Shown piece after piece: positions 24,058 to 33,328 of a stretch of DNA of 64,000 bases. The stretch lies in NCBI GenBank assembly GCA_963837025.1, contig CAWILT010000002.1:248001-312000 (forward strand), given 5' to 3'. The notes beneath the pieces were generated by a model, which did no database searches, was not told the DNA's origin, and was given only the letters and a program-made list of their open reading frames with translations. Source of the DNA: JALZUV01 sp963837025. GTDB lineage: Bacteria > Pseudomonadota > Alphaproteobacteria > Rickettsiales > JALZUV01. A program made the translations under genes and the position numbers. Position 1 is the stretch's first letter. Each line of letters begins with the position of its first letter.

Positions 24058-26233
24058 GTATGACGCGGCATTTGTTCAAAACGTCTACCTCAAAAGTTTC
24101 ACCCCCGAACCGCATTATGATGTTGCCGATTGGGCCGATAAATATCGCCTGTTATCGGGTAAATCCGCAGTAGAACCTGGGGAATGGAAAACCGCCCGCA
24201 CGCCTTACCTCAAAGAGGTAATGAACCAGCTTTCCACCAGCTCGCCCGCACAGCGCATTGTGTTTATGAAGGGCGCGCAGGTCGGCGGAACGGAAGCCGG
24301 TAATAACTGGATTGGTTATATCGTGCATATGGCGCCAGGGCCGATGATGGCGGTATCGCCCACGGTGGAGCTGGCCAAGCGTAATTCGAAACAGCGGATC
24401 GAGCCGTTGCTGCAGGAAACGCCGGAATTGCGCGAGCGTGTAAAGCCTGCGCGCGAACGGGATAGCGGTAATACAATCCTGAGTAAAGAATTTGAAGGCG
24501 GTCTGTTGATTATGACGGGGGCAAATTCGGCGGCGGGTCTGCGCTCTATGCCTGCGCGGTATTTGTTTATGGATGAGATTGATGCCTATCCAGGGGACGT
24601 TGGCGGCGAAGGTGATCCGATCCTGCTGGCCGAACGCCGAAGCGCGACATTCCGCCTGCGCCGTAAGATTTTTATGGTGAGTACGCCAACAGTGAAAGGA
24701 ATATCCCGTGTGCAGCGTGAGTTTGAGAAAAGCGATCAGCGCTATTTTTTTGTTCCTTGCACGAAATGTGGCCATTACCAGCATTTGCGCTTTACACAAC
24801 TGCGCTGGCCTGAGGGCGATCCGGAAGAAGCTAAATACGCTTGTGAATCCTGCGGGCGTCTCATGCATAATCATGAGAAAACCTTACTGCTATCCAAGGG
24901 TGAATGGCGGGCAACGGCGGAAAGCATTGATGGCACGGTTGGTTATCATTTGTCATCGCTCTACAGTCCCGTCGGGTGGTTTAGCTGGTCGGATGCGGCA
25001 ACGCTATTTGAAGAAGCCAAGCGCAATCCCGATCTCATGAAGGGTTTTGTCAACACGGTGCTGGGTGAACCTTATGAGGAATCATCCGAAGCGCCGGAAT
25101 GGCAACGCATTTATGAGCGCCGTGAAAAATACAGCCAGGGTGTTGTGCCGATGGGCGGTTTATTCCTCACCGCCGGTGTGGATGTGCAAAAAGACCGTCT
25201 TGAATGTGAAGTGGTGGCTTGGGGACGCAACAAACAAAACTGGTCGGTGGATTATATCATCATCGATGGGGATACCGCCCGCCAAGATACATGGGATCGG
25301 CTCGCGGTCGAAGTCTTGGAACGTGATTGGCTTCATGCCTCTGGTCACACCATGCCCATTCGGGTGATGGCGGTGGATTCCGGTTATGCCACGCAGGATG
25401 TTTACGCCTTTGTGCGCCAGCATCCGCAGGCCGTTTGGGGTGGTTCGGGCGCACGCGCCAGCCAGCCACGCACTGTGGTTGCCATTAAGGGACAAGAGCG
25501 CAATACGGCGCTGATCTTGAGCGTGTCCAAAGCTGATGCGTATTTGGGCTTTGGCGTCGATATCAGCGATTGGGAGCGTATCCCCTCAGTGACCAGTTTT
25601 GGTCGCCGCCGTGTTCTGCATATTCATGATAAGGAGCGCACCGGGCAGCATCGTGGGAAGCCGCTTCTGACTTCCATCATGCCGATGTTTAAAATGCTGG
25701 ATCATTATGAAAGGTCCGAGCTTCAGGCGGCGGTGGTGAATGCCATGATTGCGGCGTTTATTGAAACACCGCTGGATGGTGAAAGCATTGGCGAGATGTT
25801 TGGCGGGTCGGTGGATGATTACCTCGCCGCCCGTAATGAATGGGATATTCGCCTGCAGGGTGGATCAATTATTCCGATATTTCCGGGCGATAAAGTTGCG
25901 CCCTTTACGCCAAGCCGCCCGAATAGCGGCTACGGTCAGTTTGTTGAGAACGTACTGCGCCATATTGGTGCGGGTTTGAATATTCCGTTTGAATTGTTGA
26001 TGAAGGATTTTTCCAAAACCAACTATTCAAGCGCCCGGGCGGCACTCTTGGAGGCATGGCGATATTTTTCGGCGCAACGCCAGTGGCTTGCCACCTACTG
26101 GGCAAGGCCTGTTTATGAACTATGGCTGGAAGAAGCGATTAACAAGGGGCTCATTGAAGCCCCTGATTTTTATGAGAACAAAGCCGCATGGACACGGTGC
26201 AAGTGGATTGGTCCCAGGTCGTGGTTGGGTTGA
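24023..26233 (+). pseudogene. Terminase large subunit (GpA) fused to portal protein by deletion
   Basis: Residues 1 to about 505 are a GpA-family large terminase: Walker-A-like GAQVGGTEAG (84-93), Walker-B MDEIDAYP (183-190), a CTKCG...CESCG zinc motif near 245-285, and the start of the nuclease domain (FLTAGVDVQKDRLECEV). After SVSKADA (about base 25540) the sequence becomes a lambda-type portal protein: VLHIHDKERTGQHRGKP, LDHYERSELQAAVVNAM, PGDKVAPFTPSRPNSGYG, LLMKDFSKTNYSSARAALLE. The terminase C-terminus, any head-joining gene, and the portal N-terminus are missing, so a deletion fused the two in frame. A one-base insertion near 26213-26215 then ends the frame early. It is non-functional for packaging. 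Confidence 0.85.
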
Positions 26234-26468
26234 TCCTGTCAAAGAAGCCAAAGCAGCCCATCTAAGGATGCAGATTGGTCTTTCCACGCTGGAAGATGAA
26301 TGTGCCAGCCAAGGCTTGGATTGGGAAGAAGTCTTGGAACAGCTTGCCCGTGAAAAAGCCAAGATCACTGAGCTTGGCCTCACGATCAATGATGTGAACA
26401 GCATTTTAAACACCAACACTCAAGAAAAAGAGGATAACGATGAGAATCTGGAACCGCATAACCGGTGA
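26217..26468 (+). pseudogene. Portal protein C-terminus in the shifted frame
   Basis: The frame continues the portal after the CCC run at 26213-26215: GRGWVDPVKEAKAAHLRMQ, GLSTLEDECASQGLDWEEV, then a Lys/Glu-rich tail, as in intact lambda-family portals. Removing one C would restore the reading frame from the preceding gene. It overlaps the S49 protease start. Confidence 0.75.
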
Positions 26469-26838
26469 TCCGTGGGCGATCACTGAAACCGCCTTGCACA
26501 CGATTTTGGAAGTGGCCGCGCGTGAAAATGAAGCGCCCGAAGCGGTTGCTGCCAAACTCGGTCGTCAATTGCAAAACAGCTATAACGCCACCGAGCGTGA
26601 TGGTGTTGCCATTATTCCTGTAACAGGGCCGCTCTTTCGTTACGCCAATATCTTCACGGCGATCAGCGGTGCGTCCAGCTATGAGTTGATTGCGCGTGAT
26701 TTTATGAGCGCCCTTGAAAACCCGCAAATCAGCTCGATTATTTTGGATATTGATTCCCCCGGCGGTGAAGTCAACGGCGTGTCCGAGCTGGCCAGTATGA
26801 TTTTTGAAGCACGCGGCACAAAACCGATCATTGCTTAA
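26440..26838 (+). pseudogene. Truncated S49-family prohead protease
   Basis: The 132 residues match the N-terminal part of phage S49 (SppA/ClpP-like) capsid proteases: AARENEAPEAVAAKLG, the strand GVAIIPVTGPLFRYA, the ISSIILDIDSPGGEVNGV oxyanion region, and FEARGTKPIIA. The protein stops where the catalytic serine segment should begin, so it is cut off. The break at about 26833 marks a deletion or insertion junction and the right edge of the recognisable prophage. Confidence 0.8.
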
Positions 26839-26880
26839 CCTCGAAAAACGTTGGTACATTGGTTGGTATATTGAATCTGT

Positions 26881-27284
26881 AGAGAAAAATATACCAACCT
26901 TTTGATCCGATTAAGAAGTTAAACGATACCAGATGTAAAAATGCGAAGCCATTTGATCCTCCATCGAGGTCTCCTCGTAAGTTGGCGGATGGAGAGGGGT
27001 TGTACCTTTGGGTATTCCCTGACGGAGCAAAGAGATGGAGATTTGTTTATAAACTTAAAGGAAAACAAAAGAATGAAGCCTTGGGTGTTTATCCAGAAGT
27101 GAGCCTAAGAGAAGCAAGAGATAAAAAGGCCGAGGCTAGAAAACTTATAAAAGAAGGTAAAGACCTCTCACTTGAACGTAAAAAACAGAAACTATTGGCC
27201 AATCAAAATAGTGATAATACCTTTGAGAATGTGGCGCGTCGATGGTTTCAAACTAATTTTAAGATAAGTTTATTTAGACCTTAG
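26881..27284 (+). pseudogene. Tyrosine integrase N-terminal stump (DUF4102 type)
   Basis: In frame from 26881, the translation reads KKLNDTRCKNAKPFDPP then RKLADGEGLYLWVFPDGAKR, the arm-binding DUF4102 domain of P4-like integrases, then LGVYPEVSLREARDKKAEAR and FENVARRWFQTNFK. It stops after about 100 residues, before the core-binding and catalytic domains. No ATG/GTG start is available before the LND motif (only a TTG at 26982), so both ends look damaged. It is a relic of a second, different integrative element abutting the prophage. The 154 bases that follow to 27438 hold no gene. Confidence 0.8.
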
Positions 27285-27438
27285 TGCTTATAATAAACTA
27301 ATCCGATGCCTGCGATTGTATTTGGCATGGGGAGTTTTAATACGGTGAAGGCCGGAAAGCCACGTTGCGCTTAAGATGTATTTTATTGATTTTCAGAACA
27401 AAGCGCAAAGTTTTAAACGATAATTCAGTTCCACAATA

Positions 27439-28260
27439 TTAAAATTGATTGAGGCATTTTTTTAGACTTTCCGTCCAATGGGGTATTTGAATATTCAGAT
27501 TACATTTTATTTTTTCTTTACTTAAAACACTGTAATATGGTCGCGTAGCTTTTGCAGGATAATCTTCTAATGAAATGGCTGTTACATCACAAGTAAGATT
27601 TAATTGCTTAATAATTTCATGCGCAAAATCATACCATGAACAAACTCCCTCATTTGAATAATGGTAAATATCTTTAGTGTTCTCTTTTATTTTTGGCAAG
27701 ATATCGACAACCACTTGTGCCAGATCCCCTACATAAGTTGGCATTCCCACTTGGTCGGATACCACAGCAATGGAACTATTTTCGTTAGCAATTCGTTTAA
27801 TTGTTGTCATAAAGTTTTTACCCTGCGCATCATAAAGCCATGACGTCCGAAGAATAATTGCCGTCGACGCATAATCAAGAACAGCCTTTTCACCTCCCAA
27901 TTTTGAATGGCCATAAACCGACTGTGGGTTAGGGATATTTTCTTCTGTATAGGGTCTGTGCGCCGTGCCATCGAATACATAGTCGGTCGATATATGAATA
28001 ATTTTAGCTCCTGTTAATGACAAATTACGAACGCCGTCAACATTGACTTTTGTTGCTAAAGCAATTTGATCCTCTGCCTCATCAACCGATGTATAACCTG
28101 CGCAATTTATGATAGTGTCAATTTTATTCTTAGAGATAAAATGGGCAACTGATTTTTGATCAGTAATATCTAATTCTTTTTTATTTAAAGTAAGAGCATT
28201 GGGCAGTAGCAATGATAACGCACGCCCTAATTGACCTTGCCCACCGGTAATTAATAGCAT
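27439..28260 (-). CDS. rfbD: dTDP-4-dehydrorhamnose reductase RfbD
   Basis: The enzyme makes dTDP-L-rhamnose, a precursor for O-antigen or other surface glycans, by NADPH reduction in the last step of the pathway. The 273-residue SDR-type protein has LLITGGQGQLGRALSLLL at residues 2-19, ISTDYVFDG near 95, and the Y-x3-K pair in YGHSKLGGE near 122. The protein seems intact. It overlaps the broken rfbC by 10 bp. rfbA and rfbB are not in the window, so this is a fragment of a larger locus or a transferred pair. Confidence 0.92.
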   Translation of the reverse strand: MLLITGGQGQLGRALSLLLPNALTLNKKELDITDQKSVAHFISKNKIDTIINCAGYTSVDEAEDQIALATKVNVDGVRNLSLTGAKIIHISTDYVFDGTAHRPYTEENIPNPQSVYGHSKLGGEKAVLDYASTAIILRTSWLYDAQGKNFMTTIKRIANENSSIAVVSDQVGMPTYVGDLAQVVVDILPKIKENTKDIYHYSNEGVCSWYDFAHEIIKQLNLTCDVTAISLEDYPAKATRPYYSVLSKEKIKCNLNIQIPHWTESLKKCLNQF

Positions 28261-28793
28261 GCTAAAAAAGCTCCCAGATCTAAGTCCTTTTGTGAAACTA
28301 ACATATCCTTTTTATCTATTTTCCAATCTATATTCAGAGTTTCATCGTTAAATAACACACCAAATTCGGCGTCTTTATTATAATAGTTGTCGCATTTATA
28401 GGCAAAAATAGCAGTTTCACTTAAAACTGAATATCCATGTAAGAAACCGCGCGGTACCAAAAGTTGCTTTTGATTTTCGCCAGAAAGCTCTACAGCTACA
28501 TGTTGACCAAAAGTCTTAGAGTTTTTGCGAATATCAACGGCAACATCTAAAACTGCTCCTTGAATAACGCGCACCAATTTTGTCTGTGCATAATCGCCCG
28601 TTTAACAATGCAGCCCCCTAATCACACCGAAGTGAGAAAGGGATTGATTATCTTGAATAAAGTTATGTGTAACACCTAGTTTCTTTAAATTTTCTTGGTT
28701 ATAGCTTTCAAAAAAATATCCTCGGTCATCTTCAAAAATATGTGGCTCAAAAATAATTACATCATTGATATTTGTTTTAATAATATTCATCAA
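28251..28793 (-). pseudogene. rfbC: dTDP-4-dehydrorhamnose 3,5-epimerase RfbC with an in-frame stop
   Basis: Read through, 180 codons match RfbC: FEDDRGYFFESYNQENLKKL, NQSLSHFGVIRGLH, then AQTKLVRVIQGAVLDVAVDI, VPRGFLHGYSVLS. Codon 64 is TAA (28602-28604). The family sequence here is GLHYQ; the gene has TGT TAA where TAT CAA is expected, so two transitions have changed Tyr to Cys and Gln to stop. The frame is unchanged on both sides. It is either a recent pseudogene or a sequence with errors. Loss would block L-rhamnose synthesis unless another rfbC exists. Confidence 0.85.
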
Positions 28794-28900
28794 TTAGAGC
28801 CTTATAATTTAATATAGAAATGATAAATTTGCCGGAAGGATATTTATAGACTTTGTTTTTATATTGTAATTAAGATTAATTGTGTTTCAGCAAGTTAATT

Positions 28901-29887
28901 TTAAGCCTGCGATTGTGATTGGTATGGAGCAGCTTGCGGTTCTTTGATTTTTTCTAGGGCGAAGAAGGATTGATAAAGGGAATTATCAACCACGTTGATA
29001 TTGAATTGAATCACATCAATAAATTCATGTAGGCCATTATTTAAAATGGTATCCACATCAGCCTTATCAAAAGTTGCTCTCAATTTTTGCATCTCGCTCG
29101 TTACCGGAACATCAACATCAAGCATTTGAGTGATGCGATTTAGCGAGCGGGCAGCATTTTCAATGCAATGACGAATAGCACGCGGAAAATCTTGATTAAG
29201 TACGAGAAATTCAGTTACATCGCGGTAGTTGGCACGATGATATTGTTTACGATACATTTCAAATCCGCTCACCGATTTGAGCATCGCGCCCCATTCAACG
29301 GTGTCGTAAGGCGAATCCAGCATCTCGCCTTTTGGTAGCAATAGAAAATATTTTACATCTAGCATGCGAGCGGTTTTATCGGCACGTTCTAGCAATCGTC
29401 CCATGCGCGCAAAATGCCATCCTTCGCCATGCGACATGGTGTTTTCAATAAGGCCTGAAAATAAATGATTTGCTTGATGGATTGAAGTGAAAAAATTCTG
29501 AAGATCATCAATGTTTCGTTTGCGACTTTGCTTTTCAACTAAGTGATAAAGTGCATTGATTGTTTCCCACATTTCGGATGAAATAATTTCGCGAACGGTG
29601 CGCGCGTTTTCACGCGCCATTTGGATACTGGCAAGAATAGAGTTTGGATTCTTTTCATCAAAGGTAAGGAAATGCAGCACGTTTTTTTCATCGGCAATAT
29701 CATAGCGCTCGTTGAAATCTTTTTCATCGCCGGATGAACGTACGAGCGGATCCCATTGCGCCGTTTCGCGCTCCCAACCCATATCTAAAATAAGGCGGGC
29801 ATTTACATCGATAAAACGCGCCACATTATCGGCACGTTCTAAATAACGGCTCATCCAATAAATGGAATTAGCAACGCGACTAAGCAT
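28901..29887 (-). CDS. Alpha-E domain protein (DUF403)
   Basis: The 328-residue all-helical protein starts MLSRVANSIYWMSRYLERAD, the signature of the alpha-E family, and has GEGWHFARMGRLLERADKTARMLD near residue 165. Alpha-E proteins are always found beside circularly permuted ATP-grasp amide ligases and transglutaminases (Iyer and co-workers described these clusters); their own activity is unknown. The ATG at 29887 overlaps the end of the ATP-grasp gene by 8 bp. Longer in-frame starts (29992) would lie inside that gene and are unlikely. Confidence 0.92.
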   Translation of the reverse strand: MLSRVANSIYWMSRYLERADNVARFIDVNARLILDMGWERETAQWDPLVRSSGDEKDFNERYDIADEKNVLHFLTFDEKNPNSILASIQMARENARTVREIISSEMWETINALYHLVEKQSRKRNIDDLQNFFTSIHQANHLFSGLIENTMSHGEGWHFARMGRLLERADKTARMLDVKYFLLLPKGEMLDSPYDTVEWGAMLKSVSGFEMYRKQYHRANYRDVTEFLVLNQDFPRAIRHCIENAARSLNRITQMLDVDVPVTSEMQKLRATFDKADVDTILNNGLHEFIDVIQFNINVVDNSLYQSFFALEKIKEPQAAPYQSQSQA

Positions 29888-31346
29888 GATGGGAATCCGT
29901 TGCTGTTTTTTTATTGTCCAACACCCATGTATCTTTACTGCCGCCACCTTGCGAGGAATTAACGACAAGCGAACCTTTGGTGAGTGCCACACGGGTTAAC
30001 CCGCCGGGTAAAACAAAGATGGATTCGCCATATAAAATATAGGGTCGAAAATCAACATGGCGGCCTTCAATGGCATCACCAATAATGGTAGGCGTGCGCG
30101 ATAAATCTAGCGTAGGTTGGGCAATATAATCACGCGGATTTTCTTTAATTTTTTTGGCAAATTCAGACTGTTCTTTTTTGGTGGATTTAGGGCCAATTAA
30201 CATGCCATATCCACCCGATAAATTAACGGCTTTTACCACCAATTTATCTAAATTTTGTAGCACATAATTTCGGTCTTTTTCATCATCGCAAATATAGGTA
30301 GGAACATTTTTTATAATGGGTTCTTCATCTAAATAATATTTGATAATTTGAGGCACATATGCGTAAACGGCCTTGTCATCGGCAATACCAGTACCGGGTG
30401 CATTTGCTAGCGATACGTTGCCTTTGCGATAACATTCCATAATGCCGGGAACACCTAATAATGATTTCTCATTAAAGGTTTCAGGATCTAAAAACTCATC
30501 ATCAATGCGGCGGTAAATAACATCCACTTTTTCAAAGCCGCGCGTGGTGCGTAACATGACATGATCATCAATAATCGTAAGATCAGATCCTTGTGCAAGC
30601 GGCACACCCATTTGCTGGGCTAGAAAGCTATGCTCGTAATAAGCAGAATTATAAATGCCGGGGGTAAGCACAATTACATTTGGATTCGTAACCCCATCGG
30701 GTGCAGCATGGCAAAGCGCATCATGCAAATGATCGCCATAGTCAGAAACGGGACGCACGCGCATGGCTTGAAATGCCTTAGGCATTGAACGCTTTTGAAT
30801 GGAACGATTTTGTAGCACATAAGAAATACCAGAAGGGCAACGTAAATTATCTTCCAACACATAAAAATCACCGTTTCCATCACGCACTAAATCAGTGCCG
30901 GTGATATGTATCCAAATGCCTTTAGGAGGTGACAAACCTTTACATTGTTCAAGATAACATTCTGAAGATAAGACTAAGTCTTTGGGAATAATTCCATCAT
31001 TTAATATATTCTGATTATTGTAAATGTCGTTGATAAACAGGTTTAGCGCTTTAATGCGTTGCTTCATACCACGCTCTAACACTTCCCATTCTTTGGCCGT
31101 TACAATTCGCGGCAAAATATCAAATGGGAAAATCTTTTCCGAACCTTTTTTATCGCCGTAAACATTAAAGGTGATGCCTTGTTGGTAGAGCGCCCGCTCA
31201 GCTACTTTTTGGCGACGCTTTAAATCATGGGTGGGCATGGCATTGATGCGCTTGACTAAAGGCTTTACCTCAGGGCGAGCGATGCCATCAGACTCAATTA
31301 ATTCGTCATAAAATCCATCCGTCGTATAGTTCTCAAAATCCATCAT
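29880..31346 (-). CDS. Circularly permuted ATP-grasp type 2 protein (DUF404/DUF407)
   Basis: The 488-residue protein has RDGNGDFYVLEDNLRCPSG at about 150, DLTIIDDHVMLRTTRGFEKV near 255, and LVVKAVNLSGGYGMLIGP near 380, all motifs of this ATP-grasp family. It probably forms amide or peptide bonds using ATP, on an unknown substrate. It lies 15 nt after the amidotransferase-transglutaminase gene and overlaps the alpha-E gene: a three-gene operon. Confidence 0.93.
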   Translation of the reverse strand: MMDFENYTTDGFYDELIESDGIARPEVKPLVKRINAMPTHDLKRRQKVAERALYQQGITFNVYGDKKGSEKIFPFDILPRIVTAKEWEVLERGMKQRIKALNLFINDIYNNQNILNDGIIPKDLVLSSECYLEQCKGLSPPKGIWIHITGTDLVRDGNGDFYVLEDNLRCPSGISYVLQNRSIQKRSMPKAFQAMRVRPVSDYGDHLHDALCHAAPDGVTNPNVIVLTPGIYNSAYYEHSFLAQQMGVPLAQGSDLTIIDDHVMLRTTRGFEKVDVIYRRIDDEFLDPETFNEKSLLGVPGIMECYRKGNVSLANAPGTGIADDKAVYAYVPQIIKYYLDEEPIIKNVPTYICDDEKDRNYVLQNLDKLVVKAVNLSGGYGMLIGPKSTKKEQSEFAKKIKENPRDYIAQPTLDLSRTPTIIGDAIEGRHVDFRPYILYGESIFVLPGGLTRVALTKGSLVVNSSQGGGSKDTWVLDNKKTATDSHHA

Positions 31347-31361
31347 TAGCTTTCTTTGCTA

Positions 31362-33221
31362 TTATTCTGCCTCATTTATTTCGCGCATTTTTACGCCAAT
31401 CGTCATGGTTTCGTTGCCACCGCCTTTATAGATAGTGCCGGCGGTGGGCGTTGCATCGCGATAGTTACGCCCGCAAGCCACACGAATATGGTCTTGATTC
31501 GCAGCGCACCCATTGGTGGGATCATAACCACGCCAGCCTACAAAAGGCAAGTAAGCTTCTGCCCAAGCATGCGATGCATCAGACTGTATCTTATTTTCAT
31601 AATTCGCGCCCGTATAAATATAACCCATACGGTAACGTGCTGGAATACCTAGCAGTTGTACCATACAAATAAACAAATTGGCGAAATCTTGGCATACGCC
31701 TTTGCGTGTGGCATATACCTCAAATGGCGTAGTGTTAAGTTTTGTGCTGCCCGACACATATTTATAATCGCGATAAATACTGCGGTTAATATCTTCCACC
31801 GTTTTAAGCAGATGATAATCATTACGTTCTGCAAAACTCATCGCGTAATCGGTTAATTCTGATAGCTGCGATTCGGGCAATTCATGCGGCAACAAATAAG
31901 GCATCATCATTTGGCGTTGCCATGGCATCCACGTTAGCGGAATAGAAGTTTGTCGGCGCGATAAGCTGTGATCATCGGCAGGTGCAGCATAAATTTTTAC
32001 CCTGCTGGTCGCCTCAACGGTTAGTTTCGTATAGGGATCGCTAATAATGCAATGAATGGCTTGATTGCCAAACACATCTTCAAACTGAATTTCCTCTGCG
32101 GGTGATGAGATAAGCAAACGCGATGATACCACTTCTTGTAGCGGATCATCGGTAGGTTGCAGGCGAAACATATGCGTGCTGTGTTCAACAGGCGCGGTAT
32201 ATTCATAGTGTGTGGAATGTACTACCTCATATAAACGATAGGCCAACACTTCGCCCTGAGGGGTGCGCGACATAGCGCGGGCATTCAACACATGGCCTTG
32301 CGACTGTTCACCTTTTGCATTAGTCATCACATTCTGATTTGGGTCATTCAATGGTTGGGCTGGTGGTATTGGCGCGGCTATATTAACGACGGGCTGAGGC
32401 TGCTGCACCGGCGCACTATCCCACACAATCGCACCCCGCCGAATGATCAACATTTGTCCGGGCTGCATTTGAATCCACTCGCCCGTAGCAAAGGGAGATG
32501 AACTAACAATCATGGCGGTACGATAGGTGTCGCGCGGATCGTTTAACGTAATTTGCGCGGCTTCGGATTGGTAAATTTCTTGATTGTTCGGCGGCTGAAT
32601 ACGCGAGTAATACAGATTTTTCGGTGATTGCGAGCCATGAAAACACACAATACTATCGCCATCGCTCAAATACATATCCGCGCTACCCAAACTATCAAAA
32701 CGCTGGAACCAGCTATGGATGGTTTGTGCTTCAATATTTGCAATGCGGCGTCCATCGCCTTCTTGCATTAGCGATAATAAATTGCAAAAAGCGAGTTCTG
32801 AATCGGTGTTGCCTAACGGTTCTAGCAAGCGTTTATATTTGCCATGCAAAGCCTCAACCGCTGATTTATCCAAATCGCCATTATGCATAAATAACCAATC
32901 GCGCCCTGCAAAACTGCGACAAAAAGGTTGCGTTTCGGTGTAGCTATAGCCCTTAGAAGCCCCGCGTACTTTGCAGAAAAAAGTAGTAGAACGAAAATTT
33001 GACCAATCGGTTATGGTATCAATAAATACCTGCTCGCCACGCGCAGCAGGGTCTTTGGTTACCATGGCAGATGAATCATCATCCGGATACCAGCCAAAAC
33101 CCCAGCCATGCGAATGATCGCCGCTCACTTGGTTAGGTAAATTTAAATTCAAAGAAGGTGATCCTTGACCATCAAGGCTTATCGCCAAAATGTCGCTGGT
33201 GAGAGGAGGGATGGTAAACAA
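31362..33221 (-). CDS. Class II glutamine amidotransferase-like / transglutaminase fusion (619 aa)
   Basis: Residues 1-265 resemble a class II (Ntn-type) glutamine amidotransferase: HSHGWGFGWYPDDD, VRGASKG then QPFCRSFAGRDWLFMHNGDL, and LEPLGNTDSELAFCNLLSLM. The usual second-position cysteine nucleophile is not seen; the frame starts at a TTG giving MFTIPP. Residues from about 320 are a transglutaminase: RLYEVVHSTHYEYTAP, catalytic cysteine in TRKGVCQDFANLF, His in ASHAWAEAYLP, Asp in YDPTNG. AAAAGGAA lies before the TTG. It may release amide-linked peptides made by the ATP-grasp partner. The amidotransferase part may only bind substrate. Confidence 0.85.
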   Translation of the reverse strand: MFTIPPLTSDILAISLDGQGSPSLNLNLPNQVSGDHSHGWGFGWYPDDDSSAMVTKDPAARGEQVFIDTITDWSNFRSTTFFCKVRGASKGYSYTETQPFCRSFAGRDWLFMHNGDLDKSAVEALHGKYKRLLEPLGNTDSELAFCNLLSLMQEGDGRRIANIEAQTIHSWFQRFDSLGSADMYLSDGDSIVCFHGSQSPKNLYYSRIQPPNNQEIYQSEAAQITLNDPRDTYRTAMIVSSSPFATGEWIQMQPGQMLIIRRGAIVWDSAPVQQPQPVVNIAAPIPPAQPLNDPNQNVMTNAKGEQSQGHVLNARAMSRTPQGEVLAYRLYEVVHSTHYEYTAPVEHSTHMFRLQPTDDPLQEVVSSRLLISSPAEEIQFEDVFGNQAIHCIISDPYTKLTVEATSRVKIYAAPADDHSLSRRQTSIPLTWMPWQRQMMMPYLLPHELPESQLSELTDYAMSFAERNDYHLLKTVEDINRSIYRDYKYVSGSTKLNTTPFEVYATRKGVCQDFANLFICMVQLLGIPARYRMGYIYTGANYENKIQSDASHAWAEAYLPFVGWRGYDPTNGCAANQDHIRVACGRNYRDATPTAGTIYKGGGNETMTIGVKMREINEAE

Positions 33222-33328
33222 GTGAAGGTTCCTTTTAAAAAAGCATTATTTATAGTTCGTGCTAAACGCAACATAGTAGCTTATGCTGGCTTGCGAAAGT
33301 CATTTAATTTCAAGGTTTTTTTACACAT

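Larger units (their letters stand above)
11990..26838. mobile_element. Decayed integrative element / prophage next to tRNA-Tyr
   Basis: The interval begins just after the tRNA-Tyr terminator and ends where an S49 head protease is cut off. It carries a large serine recombinase, DUF2924, DUF6362, DUF6900 and DUF3489 proteins, a sigma-like regulator, hipBA, DNA methylases, and the first genes of a lambda-like head module. No tail or lysis genes remain. Several genes are broken: sigma-like, C5 methylase, terminase/portal, S49. I found no copy of the tRNA 3' end at the right side. The exact ends are therefore unknown, and the left limit given is only the end of the tRNA/terminator unit. Confidence 0.8.

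Noticed and set aside
31356..32943. Plus-strand open frames inside the amidotransferase-transglutaminase gene
   Set aside because: They are shadows of the 619-codon minus-strand gene, which has full domain support.
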